Source of the DNA: Berberis thunbergii
Lineage: Eukaryota > Streptophyta > Magnoliopsida > Ranunculales > Berberidaceae
DNA length: 64,000 nucleotides
Reading direction: 5' to 3'
Assembly: GCA_003290165.1 (NCBI GenBank)
Contig: QNQO01001177.1
Coordinates: 124,001 to 188,000, forward strand
The translations under genes were made by a program, and so were the position numbers. Every line of letters starts with the position of its first letter. The stretch's first letter is position 1. Below are positions 23,967 to 36,168 of this stretch, piece by piece. Under the pieces are notes generated by a model. It was given only the letters and a program-made list of their open reading frames with translations. It was not told where the DNA came from and did not search any database.

Positions 23967-26640
23967 ATGAATCCCCAGAGATCTCTGAGTGTCGATCATT
24001 TGATCGCTTGTGCGGAGTTCTTTGATTCGATGTTGAAAACCCAGGCCACCTTGGATGTCTTCCGTCATGTGTATTCTATTACGTCCGATTTGCATCTTGT
24101 GCTACCAACAGATGGTGATAGCCCTATTCAGCCAGGGGCTACTTATATAGCCTTGTACCCTGGAATGTTTAAGGCTGGTACAAGGCTTGTCTCTGTTTCC
24201 CAGTTTCGAATATCATATGGTCTTATTTGGATTTGATCGGCATTCCTCCTGCTCAGTTGGGTCCCAATAGCTGGAGGGTCTTGGTTGGTACTTTGGTGAA
24301 GGCTCTGCAGGTTGGGATCTATCTGAATGAGAATGTCCTGCATTATCTGATGACGTTGAAGTTTTAAAAAAAATGTTATCTACTATCTGATTTCGCCTGC
24401 TTGTCTAGACAAGCCGAAAGATGGTTTCAAGTTCTGGCAGAGGACATGTTCTATGCTTCCATATCCATCCAGAAGTTTTTGTAACTCAATCATGTATGAT
24501 GGAATCATCAAAGATTTGATTTTTTTTAACTTTGTCTGTAACTCACTAGAAGCTCGGGAAACAAATAGTATATATATAGGATCTGGGTATTTCAACCTTG
24601 ACGATAAACCCATTATTAGGTTGTCAGAACCCCAAGGAACTTGAACCATTTGCAATTGACTGTAGAAGAGCAGTCGATTCTTTTCCCTTCCTTGGTCACC
24701 GCTTGAAGATGTGCTCCAGTTGGAGGTTGTTGATGAGAGTGGCCTTTACAGCCTTAGTGATCGTGAATGATTGTTGGTTATTTATGAACGCGACTCTGGT
24801 GTCACTATTGTTGAAGTTGGTCCTTCTATTGGCGTTGGTGGTTAGGGTGCATGTCTGATCATGAGGAAGACGAGGGATCTGAGGCCTCCTAGTCCTTCCA
24901 AAATGAAGGTTGTGAGTGGTTTGGTCGATGTTGGTAGACCTACAAAGCGGAAAAGGCATGTTGGGTTTGGTTCTTCTGCTGGAGTCGATTATGCCACGAG
25001 GGATGTTTTGACTACCCTTCCTCGTGTAGTTCTACCGATGGAAATGATTTTCGACATTCTGTTCACTAGAGATCAAAGAGTGAGAATTATGGTTTTTTAA
25101 TAATAATTATAAGGATGACTCCCATCTAGCTGCTCAGGAAGATGAGGAGATGCAGGAGGCTTTGGTGAAGAGTCGGGGGGAAGTTGTCCATCCTTGTGTT
25201 CCACTTGTTGAATATGAGAAGGACCTCCTTGCTTATGCTGGTGTGACACACATCAGAAAAGTGTCGGATGAGGATGCTTGTGTCTTTTCGAACAAGATGA
25301 CACAGCTTGCACTAAAGAAGTCTCTGGATCCAAACGCGGAGCTGTCTTTGGACGACTTCGAGTGTGATCCGTCTTTTGACGAGGTTATTGTTGATCAGGG
25401 TTAGAGCTCCAAGTCTCCTCCTCCTCCTGTTGATCCAAGTATGAAGCAGTTGTCTAACTCTCCTCCTTTCCATCCAGTATCGTTTGTTGTTGTTCCTTCT
25501 ACTAACAAGAAGGGCAAGGCTGGTGTGTCCATCATCTCCGGTGTCCCAAACATTGATGGGGTGACCAAGGTGGCTCCTCTATCATCTCTAACCCATTTAT
25601 GCTCCATCCAAAAAAAGTTGTAAAGAGCCCATCTCCGAGGCTATCCGTATCAATACGAATAGTGGTTTTCATGGCACTCGGAGATTGACGTGTAGGAGAG
25701 TGCACACAAACATATCAACTCATGGCATCAATGGTCGATGAATATAGCCCATATGCATGTTCGTGTTGTTGGAAATCACCTTGACAAATATGTAAGGCAT
25801 ATAATGGAGGTAAAGTAGCCAACTTTTATGTTCCTTATGTTGGGATGATGGGTTTCGAGTATTAGGCTGTTTGTAAACAAGTGTATAACTTGGAAAAATA
25901 GTATGCTCAGCGGCTACTGCAGCTTTCTGATGCTCTCTCTCAGGTAGATAAGTTGAAAAAGGATGTTGCTTATCAAGATAACGTAGTTAATGCTTATCAG
26001 GATACTTTGAAGGAGGTAAAGGGTGTCAGGGATAAGTTTGCTGCCAAAGTGACTTCTGCAAAGAAGGAAATGGATCACCTTCATGAGCAGGTTGCCGAGC
26101 TACGGTCGTCGTTGCTGCCATGAAGTAAGCTCGTGATCAGGCAGTGATTATAATGGGTTCTCGATCTGCTCTCTACGAGGCCACTGAAAGGCAAGTGGAA
26201 AAGATGATTGCGGATGTCACTTCTGTGTGGGAGCAAATGGTTGTTGAAAAAAGACTTGAATAGCGGGCATCGCAGAAGTTTGCTCGAATTGAGGAAAAAC
26301 TTGCTCGGGCCAAGCATGAGTTGTCTGTACTGGCATAGCAGTCGAATTGAACTTCTTGATTATATGAAAGTTGATGAGGGTTAGGACTTTGGCAAGTATC
26401 GTGCAATAGCTGACCATGTTTTTGAAGATGTTTCCACTCCTTCCACGGACAATGAATATCATGTTTCACTTCCTCCAACTGACCCTGCCGACGACGATAA
26501 TGCTTCCCTACCTCCAATTGATCCTCCAACGACGATAATGCTTCCTTACCTCAAGTTGATCCTGCTGACGATGATAATGTTTCCCCCACTTCCAACTATT
26601 TCTCTTGTAATCCCTTCTGGTGATGCAACCAAATGAATCG
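23967..26640 (+). pseudogene. Antisense extra ORF (aORF) of the Tat-like element, decayed
   Basis: Plus-strand coding relic, opposite to gag-pol, starting at the ATG at 23967. The first open stretch (89 codons) contains DHLIACAEFFDSMLKTQ and a PGxxYIALYPGMFKAGTRL block. Interrupted frames then continue with IGIPPAQLGPN near 24237-24270, [10 protein letters not shown] near 24422, open stretches at 24861-25100 and 25150-25404, and a coiled-coil-like Lys/Glu/Gln region at 25920-26120. It ends near 26637 after Pro/Asp-rich sequence. Extra antisense ORFs at this place are reported for Tat-type elements; their function is unknown. Several stops and frameshifts show it is dead. Confidence 0.7.
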
Positions 26641-26839
26641 TGAATGATTTTTTTTTGCTCAAATGCCCTTGTTTGTTTATTTCTTTGTGTTTTGTCTTTC
26701 CTTTTTTATGCCTTTTCAAATCATTGTTTCGTTCTGTAGAGTAGTTTCTTGGATGACTTCATTGAGTGTTTACGATATGATGGTAGTCTGAGCTGATGTA
26801 TTAGGCCTGGCTACGTAGATATGTGTCATAACCTAACTT

Positions 26840-27245
26840 TGTAGTTCAGACTTAGAAAAGTATAATAAGTGTAACTTGACTTTGAGGTCCGGGCTTCGTA
26901 AATACACTTGTCTAATTTGGTAGCTTAGACTAATAAAATATAATAAACGTAGCTTAACTATGAGGTTCGGGCTTTGTAGATTCACATCGTTGTCCGACTT
27001 GGTGATAAGACAATAATTCTTTTATAAGTAAATGTCTAGTCTAACTTTGTTGTCCTAACTAGCTGAACTCACTTCGTTGTACGACTTGCTGACGGACAAT
27101 AAGTTTTTTAAAGTAAATGTCTAGTCTGACTTGGTTGTCCTGACTAGCTGAATTCACTTCGTTGTCCTACTTGTTAATCGGACAAAAATATTTTTTCAGT
27201 AAATGTTTAGTCTGACTTGGTTGTCCTAACTAGCTGAAATTACTG
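26840..27245. repeat. Short tandem repeats in the pol-aORF spacer
   Basis: Two ~80 bp units start at about 26840 and 26920 (GTAG..TTAGACT..., GGTCCGGGCTTCGTA-like). Three ~85 bp units with TAAATGTCTAGTCTGACTTG start at about 27029, 27113 and 27201. No coding frame crosses them. Confidence 0.75.
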
Positions 27246-27559
27246 GAATGAAATATGGAAACTTGCTGGAATGTGATAGTTTTTTGATAATACATTTTCA
27301 AGTGTTCTGTTTTCCATGGCCTCTTGAGTTGTTATCCGTTTGAATTTTCTAATCTTTATGTTCCTAGTCTATCGATTTTAATCACTTTTGTATGGTCTTT
27401 CCTAATTTAGGTATAACTTACCCACACCTAGTTCTTTAGTATTCAGCTGGATTTTTCTAAGTACCTAGTCACCAATTTTGAATGCAAGGGGTTTGACTTT
27501 CTTATTGCAATAGTTGGCATTCTTTGTTGGTAGGCTGCCATTTTGATTGAAGCTCTGTC

Positions 27560-28284
27560 CATTTTTTTCGAAAATATCTAGTCCAGTGATTTGTCATTGT
27601 CTTCCAACCGGAATTGTTCAAGCTCTGAAGGTGGACATGCCAATCTCAACTAGTACCATTGCCTCGGACCTGTAAGTTAGGGGCAATGGTGTTTCTCCAG
27701 TTGGAGTCCTTTTTTTGTCCTATAGATCTAGAAAATGCTTGGAAGTACAGATACCCATAATCCCTTTGTTGCTGCAAATTTTTTCTTGATGGTCGCAAGG
27801 ATTTTTGGTGACTTCTCCTTGTCGATGACCCGGTGTTCAGAAGTGGCGATTGATGCTCAAGTTCTCACGTATCTTCTTTACCTTTTTGCTTTTGAATTGG
27901 GTCCCATTGTCTGTCACAATGTTCTGGGGATTCCGAATTTGAATATTATTATTTTCCACAAGAAGTTCTCGATTTGAGATTATCTTATTTTCGCCAGTAG
28001 TTCTACTTCTACCCATTTGGTGAAGTAATTGACTGCTACAATGAGATACTTCTTCTGTCGAAGAGTGGAAGTGGGCCTACAATATTCATTCCCCATTGAG
28101 CAAATGGCCATTGACTACTCATCGAGATCATGTTCTGACCTAACATGTGGGTGTATGGGGCAAATCGTTGGCATTTATCACACAACCAGACAAGTTCGTT
28201 GGCATCCTTTTGCATTGTTGGCCAATATACTCTAAAGTTAGGGCTTTGTGAGCTAGTGTTCTGCCTCCCGGATGATTCTCGCAT
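27560..28284 (-). pseudogene. Integrase of the Tat-like element
   Basis: Zinc-binding part with YWPTMQKDANELVWLCDKCQ near 28180-28240. The core begins with WGMNIVGPLP near 28066-28095, where the family has MDIVGP; the first catalytic Asp is Asn (28084-28086). A C-terminal TPTGETPLPLTYRSEAM motif lies near 27660-27710. Frames are broken. Confidence 0.8.
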
Positions 28285-28701
28285 ATGCCGAAATGAAATT
28301 CTCGAAGAACGTAGTCGGTGTCACTAGATGATAGACATCTAAGCAGCGAACCTGTGGTAGATCTCTTATACAACTTTCCATTTATCATCGTGTATCGTGT
28401 TGTTCTGTTTCACATTTTACGAGCCTCAATCTTGTCTGTTGACAGAGTTTTCGTTTTGTGTGTATGTCAGAATTGGAGTCATCCAACTATCTTCTTGATT
28501 CGTTGCACATACTTCATGTACGTCGTCCTCTAAGATTGAGCTTTCTTGTATTATGATAAGGAGACTAGCGACTTCTTTTGCATGTGACGCTTCCTTCGCC
28601 AAGCTATCTGCTTTGTTATTGTCTGCTCTGAAACAACGTCGAACGATTACTGCATTGAAGCCTTTGATCAGGTTGCTTGCCTTTTGATGATACACTTTCA
28701 T

Positions 28702-29001
28702 TCATGTGTATTTTACTTTGAATTTTTCGTTCAATTGGTTGACAACCAATTTAAAGTCAGTGAAGACATTGATGTCTTGTACTCTGAGATGTTTAGTTAA
28801 CCGTAGTCCTACCATTAGTGTTTCATATTCAACTTCGTTGTTGGAAGCATTGAAACTGAATTTGTTGGCTTTTTCCAAAGTGATCCCATCTGGTGTATAA
28901 AGAATAATTCCAACTCCACTTTCCTTCTCATTAGATGTTCCATTACAACGCAAGATCCATCCTTGAGGGTGAGATTCAACAACTTCTTGCTTCCTTATCA
29001 T
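28702..29001 (-). pseudogene. Second (archaeal-type) RNase H domain of the Tat-like element
   Basis: Open 99-codon stretch starting WILRCNGTSN..ESGVGIILYTPDG, followed by ASNNEVEYETLMVGLRL and FTDFKLVVNQLN. The arrangement fits the extra RNase H of Tat elements. The usual first Asp (xVDGxSN) is Asn at 28942-28944, and the last motif reads FTDFKLV where FSDSxLV is usual. A further block (28426-28701) with NNKADSLAKEAS continues the domain. Confidence 0.8.
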
Positions 29002-29322
29002 TATTTAGCAGATACTTGCTATCGCATGTGAACTCGACGATAAAGTCTACCGGTGTTTGAACTTTTATTGAGGTTTTTGGAGCATAGTTGATGTCAAACT
29101 AATTGAGCTATATTGCCCATCTCACCATTCTGTCGGACAACTCGTGTTTGTGTAATACTGTCCGAAATGGATGTTTGATCATTACAGTGATGGAATGGGA
29201 CTGGAAGTAGGGGCGTAGCTTTCTGGAAGACACGACCAACACTAATGCTAATTTTCAAAGGCGAAATAGTTAGCTTCTGCATTAGCAAATGTTTTGCTGG
29301 CGTAGTAGACTGGCTTCTGTAT

Positions 29323-30212
29323 TCATTTTTCTTCACGTATCAGGGTAGAGCTGACTGTGTGTTCCGATACTAATAGATACAAGTATAGTGTTTCGCCTGG
29401 CTTTGTATTAGAAAGTAATTTTGTACTCCCCATGCACGCCTTTAGGTTTTGGAAAACTTGTTCACATTTCTCATTCCATTTAAATGTCGTGTTCCCTTTC
29501 AAAATCATGAAATGGGAGACATTTGTCTTACAATTTGGAGATGAACCCATTGAGGGCTGCTACCCTGCTGTTAAGGCTCTATACACTTTTGATATTGGTG
29601 GGCGAATGCATGCTTAGGAGTGTTTGTATTTTTTTCGGATCAACTTCAATTCCTCTTTGGTTGATCATGTACCCGATGAAATTTTCTAACTCTACTTCGA
29701 ATGTACACTTTTGTGGATTGAGTTTGATCTTGTACTTGTGGAGTTGGGAGAAAACTTGTTGTAGGTCTTTGATGTGGTCATCTTTGTGTAGGTTTTTTAC
29801 TAGCATATCATTGACGTATACATTCATGGTCTTGCCAATCTGATCCCTGAACATTCTATTGACCAGGTGTTGGTACGTTGTTCCAGCGTTCTTTAATCTG
29901 AATGACATCACCTGGTACCAGTATGTACCTTTTTTCTGTTATGAAGGATGTCTTCTCCTGGTTGTAGCCGAAATATGCCTGTATGAAGCTGAAAATTCTA
30001 TGTTCGGATGTAGCATCCACAATTCGATCTATATGCGGACGTGGAAAATTGTCTTTTGGGCAGGCTTTGTTGAGATCCGAGTAATCCATGCAGACCCTTC
30101 AGTTCCCATTTTTCTTTTAACCAGGACTGTGTTGGCTAGCCAATTTGGGTATTGGGACTCCTTGACCATTCCAGCACTCAGCAAGCGATGCACATATTCA
30201 TTGATGGTCTGA
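29323..30212 (-). pseudogene. Reverse transcriptase and first RNase H of the Tat-like element
   Basis: Blocks in order: MDYSDLNKACPKDNFPRP (near 30089), IFSFIQAYFGYNQ (near 29970, family SFMDAYxGYNQ), MSFRLKNAGTTYQHLVNRMF (near 29905), VYVNDMLVK (near 29815, family YVDDML) and FxWNEKCEQVFQNLKACM in the 29323-29550 stretch (RNase H start). Catalytic Asp residues are replaced at two RT motifs, and frames are broken, so the enzyme is inactive. Confidence 0.88.
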
Positions 30213-30950
30213 TTGCACTCTATGGCGATTAACCTTCATTTCTGTTGGATTGACTTTTTGTCTGGGTTGACATGCAATATTTGTGTGATGATGGAGAGGT
30301 CAATACTCACCATGTCCTTCATTGTCCTGGTGAATACGTCCTGTTTGTTTTTCAACAAATGAATTAATTGTCTGCTCAATTTCGGATGGAGTTTTGATCC
30401 AATTCTAACAATTTACTGCCTTCCGGACCGTTAGGGTGGATTGTTATAGTCTCTTATTCTGGTTGTCCATTGTTCGGCTATCCTCGTGGACTGGTTGGAA
30501 CCGCATTGTCGTCTGGTAGGGATTGGTCCGTATGCAATTGATTGGGTGGCTGCTGTGATGACTCCCTTAGTCGTTGTGGGGGAAATGAACACCTTGCGTA
30601 TCTTTTTCGAATTTTTTTTTTTGAAGTAGGGGCTAGGTGATGTATATTGGCGCTTTAGGCGGAAAAATCATGGTGACATGTTATGGTCTGCAATTATCTG
30701 ATGGATTGTTTTCGTGATCGGTTAGACTGCCCCTGATCTCCGTACGTGCCATATAAGACGTATATCAACCCTTCAACTTGTTAATCCGATCATGTTATGG
30801 GGTCCATTTTTCTTTCCCTTTGAACTATTTTTTCTTCGCCGAGTCATCCCCTCTAGACCCAGTATTCGATTTCCTTCTGCAGATTCTGGCAATCATGGTT
30901 ATTGTGTCCATGGTCTTGGTGAAAAAAAATAGTATTTGCTTTTGTCTTGT

Positions 30951-32159
30951 CTAGACAGAATTCCCATTAGTTTGGGTGGCCACTTGACGTCTTCCAAGTT
31001 TGTCATGATCTTCAGGACCTTTAAAAGCAGTGCACAATTTGTACTTTTCAGCGATCGAGTTAATTGATCGTTCGCGTTTTACTTTACCCAACTGCAGCTT
31101 TTCGAACTCTTGTTTGCCATAGTCGGACCTGCTACTAGTCCGATATCTTTTGGGATGACCGATGTTCTCTCGCGGCCCATCATCTCGCCTTTTGTCTTCT
31201 TTTATGTTTTTTATTACTTTCCTGTTCATTGGGATAAACTTTTTGTCGGCCTTGTTGCTCTTATTGGTAGCCAACATCTCTTCAAGAGTGATGTATTTTT
31301 TTGCACTTTTTAATATGGTCGCCATGTTTTTTGGAGGCTCCAGAGTCAGGAAGTTGTTATCTCTTGAGTCCGGAGGTGAAAGTAGTCACAGCTGTGTCGT
31401 TACTGCACCTGTCAGTCATTGTCAACTCGTTAGTGAATCGTGTAACGTATTCCATGAGAGTCTCATCAGGTTTTTATTTGATGTGAAACAAATAGTGTGG
31501 GCCCTTATTTATCTGTTGGCTGCCAATGAATCTAGTGATAAAGACTATGGCCAACGCCTGAAAGGAGTCTATTGATCATGGCAGGAGGCTGTTAAACCAA
31601 TTTACTTCCATGGATGAAGGCTAGTTGGGAAGGTTTTACCTATAGTAGAGTCTGAGCTTTATTTTAGCGCCATCATATGGTGAAGGTGGCGCAGATGATC
31701 CGAGGGATCGGTGGAACCTTCCTAAGTTTCGAACTTTGGCGGGGTGTATTTCTTAGGCAAAAGAGTATTCATGATCCAATTAGAAAAATGGTGGCATGAC
31801 AAGTTCATACAACATGTTTGGATATGTGACTCAAATCTTGAATGAGATTTGTGGGGCAAGTCCACCAGTTCTAGATCCATCATTTTGAGGTTCGCTTATT
31901 TCGAAGTTGTATCTTCGAAGCTTTGTAGGAACTTCTTGGTTCTCCTGAAGATGATTGACAAAGTTCTGCTGAGGAGGATGTCTGGCGTGCTCAACAAGTT
32001 GAACACACTATTGTGTGAGTCTCTCGACCACTTTGGTGAGTAGGGCTATATGGGCAAAAAACTGATCCACACGATGGTCCATTACTATTCCCCCAAAAGT
32101 GAGGACTTGTTGGGGTTGGAACCACCAGATATTGCAGTAGCAACTCACTGTTTTGCATG
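30951..32159 (-). pseudogene. gag region of the Tat-like element
   Basis: An open stretch at 31325-30951 carries NMATILKSAKKYITLEEMLA followed by a Lys/Arg-rich region, as in Tat gag. Upstream (31326-32160) broken frames resemble the gag matrix/capsid part (LSWNTLHDSLT, DSLAANR). The protease would lie at about 30300-30900 but its DTG motif was not located. The gag start is separated from this part by the nested insertions at 32168-35967. Confidence 0.65.
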
Positions 32160-32584
32160 CCTGGTTCTAGGGTTGAACAAAAAACTGATCAAACCGATTA
32201 AACTGATCGAATTGATCAAAATCGAACCGGTCGATTTGTTTTAGGTTCGGTTATAAAAAATTCAAAACCGAAAATGGTCAGTTCAATTTTTGGTTTCTAT
32301 GTTATTTTAAACGACAAAACCGAACCGATCGAATATATATAATAAATAATATATTTTTATTTATAATATGTTTAAAATTTTTGGTTAGTTCGATTTTATT
32401 CCAGTTTGGTTACGGTTTGCATTAGGGGTGGGCACGGGACGGGATGGACTCATCCCAATCCCATCATGTTGTTTTATCTTCGGGACGGGATAGACCTCAT
32501 CCCAACCCCGTTCCATCCCGAACGGGTTCGGGACGGGATGAACATGGTTGGATTTTTGTGCAATTACTAAGTTATTATGATGTG

Positions 32585-35389
32585 TGTCATGCCCCGATTT
32601 TTGAAGAAAACGAAAATCCTAAAATCCACGTAGGATTATCTGTTTCCCCCAAAACTCGGGACGTGAAAATTCAATAACAACAGAAACAAATAGCAGCAAC
32701 AACTAAACATGATTAAATTACTGAAACAAATAAAACTCTAACCCGAAAAGGATTGGCGTGGCTAGCTCACTAGCGTAACTCCAGTAACGCAGCTCAAAAT
32801 CTCTAAACCTGAAAGGCTAATCGGGCTACATTCCGAAAGGAATGTACTCAAGAAGCAAAAGTTCACTTGGGTCAGCAATAAAGCTGGTGTGAGAAATCTT
32901 CATCCAAAAATCAATAAAATCGCGCGTGATAAACATCAAGCTAAACACAAACAACAACATCACACCAATAAGTAGTTCCTCAATGAGGCAAATGTGTCAT
33001 CATCCTAATAAATAATATGCATTTACTTATTACTAATAAATAAAATTTATGAGTTGTCAATCCTCATAAATGCAACAACAATACAATTCATAATCATATT
33101 AGACTATTATTGAAATATTAACAAAACACACTTTCTACCTTTAGGAAGACATAGTTCTCATTCAATGATTGAATGAGTATTTAGTTTCTTCCTTTAAGGT
33201 AATTATGCGCATATACAAAAAAATAAATCTCGCTTCTTTTCCACAATTGCACTATCCTCTTTGTGCCGAACACTCCTCACCCAAGTGTGCATCCCTTCCC
33301 TTTGAAACCACTCGGAGCGTACATGTTCCAAGTGGGGTGTCACATCGAGGAACATGTCATCTCACCCGAAGTTCGATCCAGGCAAGCATTTCCTAAATCT
33401 ACACGTACAACCGAATGCACATGGAACAGTGCACCGATATGCAAGCAAGTCTGTATACCCATAATAATATCACACATATACAAGCAAGTCTGTATACAAA
33501 ACAATTTCTTTTCTTTTCACATTTTCTTCTTCTTCGGAGTTGTGGAAAATAGCATAAAAATAAATAAATCCTCAAAACTCTTTTATGGTGACGCTTTGTC
33601 AACCATAAATAAATCAACCACAGTATCCACCATTCTCTTGGGGAACAAACAATATTTTCATAAATACATTTCTATAACACAACAGGGATCAAACTCATTC
33701 AATATAAGGATACTCCTTAGCAAGACAATTTGCATATCAGTCAAATACAAGTTTATCATCTGATCAGATACTAACCACGTATTTCAAGCCATAATGTAAA
33801 ATTACAAATACTAACTTGCATACTACTACTAATACCCAAGTTTATTTATCGTGGTGAAATCTAGCACACTCAGATTAACCAAGTAGCTAAAACCACCTAA
33901 CACACAACAAATGGAACTAGTTCTCACATCTTCCCTTTGGGGTGGAACTCATTCATTGATCCCAGCATTGCTGAACACAATCCAAACAAATCAACAACAT
34001 ACCTCCAAACTACATTGACCCAGAGAGGCGAAGATGTGCCGCATCTCAGGACATGAATCACCCAATTCACATAGATATTTGTTATGACCATACTAACATG
34101 GAAAAATTATATAAGTCAAATACGCTCTTATTCATTTCCCTCACTCACACTCAAGCAAAGCCATACTCAAGATGACACGTCAGAATTCCAAGGAAAAATT
34201 GGTGTTTTAGCGGGACAATCAGATTATGTATCGGCGTTCTAATGGGATTATCAATGGGTTCCAGATTCCACGTTTAGTCACATGACACGTGTTACAATGA
34301 TGCACTAGTAAAATCTTGGGTATCATCCCATCTTACTGGATGTAATCCTATTCCATGCTTACAACTACTGTGACTGATTTTAATCAAGTAAAAAGTAGTA
34401 GATATTTGAACAGGATCTGAAACATTGATGTAAAATCGGAACAGTGAACAGTGATGTCAAACAGGAACATGAACAAAAACAGAAACAGTGATGTAAAATC
34501 GGAACATGAACAAAACAGTGATGTAAAACCGGAACAGTGACATCAAACAGGAACAGTAATAGGAACATGAACAATAACAGTAACAGTAATAGTAATAGAA
34601 ACAGAAACTGTAATAGGAACAGGAACAATAACAGTAATAGAAACATAAACAATAATAGGAACATGAACAATAATAGGAACGGGAACAGTAATAGTAAAAC
34701 CGCAACATGAACAGCGATGTCAATTCGTTTTTTTTTTTTTTTTTTCATTTAAGGTTTAAATCAAACAAAGATTTCAAATCGATTTTTCATTAAAGATATA
34801 AATCAAACCAACAATGTCAAATTGATTTTTTTCCTCCATTAAAGATGTAAATAAAATCAAAATGTCTAGGGGTAGAGTTTTACTCACCTCTTTTTGTAAG
34901 AATCCCAAGATTTGAGCAAATTTCTTCCTTCAGCACCTCCCACCTTTTTTCAACGTAAGTTTTTTTTTTCTTCTGTGTGTATCCAGAGAGAAAAAGTTTA
35001 AATGAGTTTTTAATTAGGGTTTATTTGGCTAAACATAACCATCACTCATCTCTTATTATTTTAACCTTTATTTCCCTCTAACCAATACCCTAACCATTAC
35101 TTTCATGGAAGCCCAAACTCAAGCCCAAAAAATTGAATAAAACCCATCAAGATTAGGGTTTAACTAAAGTATATGTGCACCGTTTTTTTTTTTTTTTTAG
35201 AGTGTGACTAATTAGTTTACTTAAGGCAAATGTCTTATTTTTTTGGGTTTTCAAATTTTGGCTAAACACACATACACACCTTATTCTATTTAGCAAAACA
35301 AATATTTTTCCCAATAATTGAGATTACAACATATGCCACAATTAATAAACAATAAATTTTTATAGTTATTTAATTAAGCGGGTATTACA
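32585..35389. mobile_element. Solo LTR (2.8 kb, Tekay/Del-like) nested in the second hAT element
   Basis: Begins TGTCATGCCCCGATTTTTGA and ends GGGTATTACA, with a perfect 5 bp duplication ATGTG at 32580-32584 and 35390-35394. The long LTR and terminal bases resemble the 3 kb LTR at 43227-46297. There is no internal retrotransposon sequence, so an intact element was probably reduced by LTR-LTR recombination. Confidence 0.85.
34430..34725. repeat. GGAACAGTAATA-type variable short repeat
   Basis: Imperfect array of units such as GGAACAGTGATGTAAAATC, GAACAATAACAG and GTAATAGGAAC inside the solo LTR. It gives Tyr/Cys/Phe-rich spurious frames on the minus strand. Confidence 0.85.
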
Positions 35390-36147
35390 ATGTGCATATT
35401 TAAACGTATATTTTATAATTATTATATTATCAACCTTCTTATTAAGTCTACTTATTTGTTCCACAATATACTAGGTCATATTTTTGTAAGTTTCAATTTA
35501 TGTTCCTATTTGCATCATCAATTCAAGAATATTATAATATTTTTTTATCATTATGCATATTAAGAAGTTATCTATGAAAGTGTCATTGTTTTAAACTACA
35601 ATACAATTATTTGTAATGTTAAGTTCACACAACTCTTCAAAACTTCATGTACCACACTTAATTTGACACACAAAATTTTGAGTTAATAAATATTAAAATT
35701 AATAATAATTAATATTAAATAGGTTTGGGACGGGACGGGATAGGCGAGATTGAAAATCTTCATCCCGATTCCATCACAGTCTAGATTGGGACGGGATTGG
35801 GATGAGTTTGATCAATCCCAAAAAGACTCGAAAAAATCGGGACGGAATGGGACGAGACTAGGATCGCGGGATGAGATGCTCACCCCTAATTTGCATAAAT
35901 TAAAATCGGTTCGGTTTCGGTTTGAAAATTTTGAAACCGACCAAAGTCGGTTCAGTTTGCAACCCTACTTGGTTCCCCCAATGTTGGATAAAGGATGTTT
36001 CCGTTTGGCAGCTGAGTTTCGCCAATGGGAGGGTTATTTTGTATATAGCCACCATGAGAGCTATTAGGGGTTCCATATGCACTGTATTTCTCGTTGTTGG
36101 TTTGTTATAAGGAAACTACTAATTTTATTCTTTAAAGGAAACTATCG

Positions 36148-36165
36148 TCCCCCATGGACGGTGCC
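36148..36165 (-). promoter_or_regulatory. Primer-binding site of the Tat-like element
   Basis: On the minus strand TGGCACCGTCCATGGGGG lies 3 nt inside the 5'LTR. It resembles the TGGCGCCGTC-type sites of plant gypsy elements. The tRNA was not assigned. Confidence 0.65.
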
Positions 36166-36168
36166 AAA

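Larger units (their letters stand above)
32423..35888. mobile_element. Second hAT-type element nested in the first
   Basis: Ends TAGGGGTGGGCACGGGACGG and (reverse complement of right end) TAGGGGTGAGCATCTCATCC. Flanks GTTTGCAT (32415-32422) and ATTTGCAT (35889-35896) match at 7 of 8. Subterminal GGGACGGGAT motifs recur at both ends. Without the solo LTR it is about 656 bp and non-coding. Confidence 0.85.
32168..35967. mobile_element. hAT-type MITE inserted in the Tat-like element, itself split by nested insertions
   Basis: Ends TAGGGTTG and CAACCCTA. Flanking 8 bp duplications CCTGGTTC (32160-32167) and CTTGGTTC (35968-35975) match at 7 of 8. The arms (32168-32422 and 35897-35967) contain AACCGAACCG-like subterminal motifs on both sides. 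Removing the inner insertion leaves about 326 bp with no coding capacity. Confidence 0.8.

Noticed and set aside
34380..34748. Leu/Phe/Tyr/Cys-rich minus-strand frames resembling membrane segments
   Set aside because: They are translations of the short repeat inside the solo LTR.
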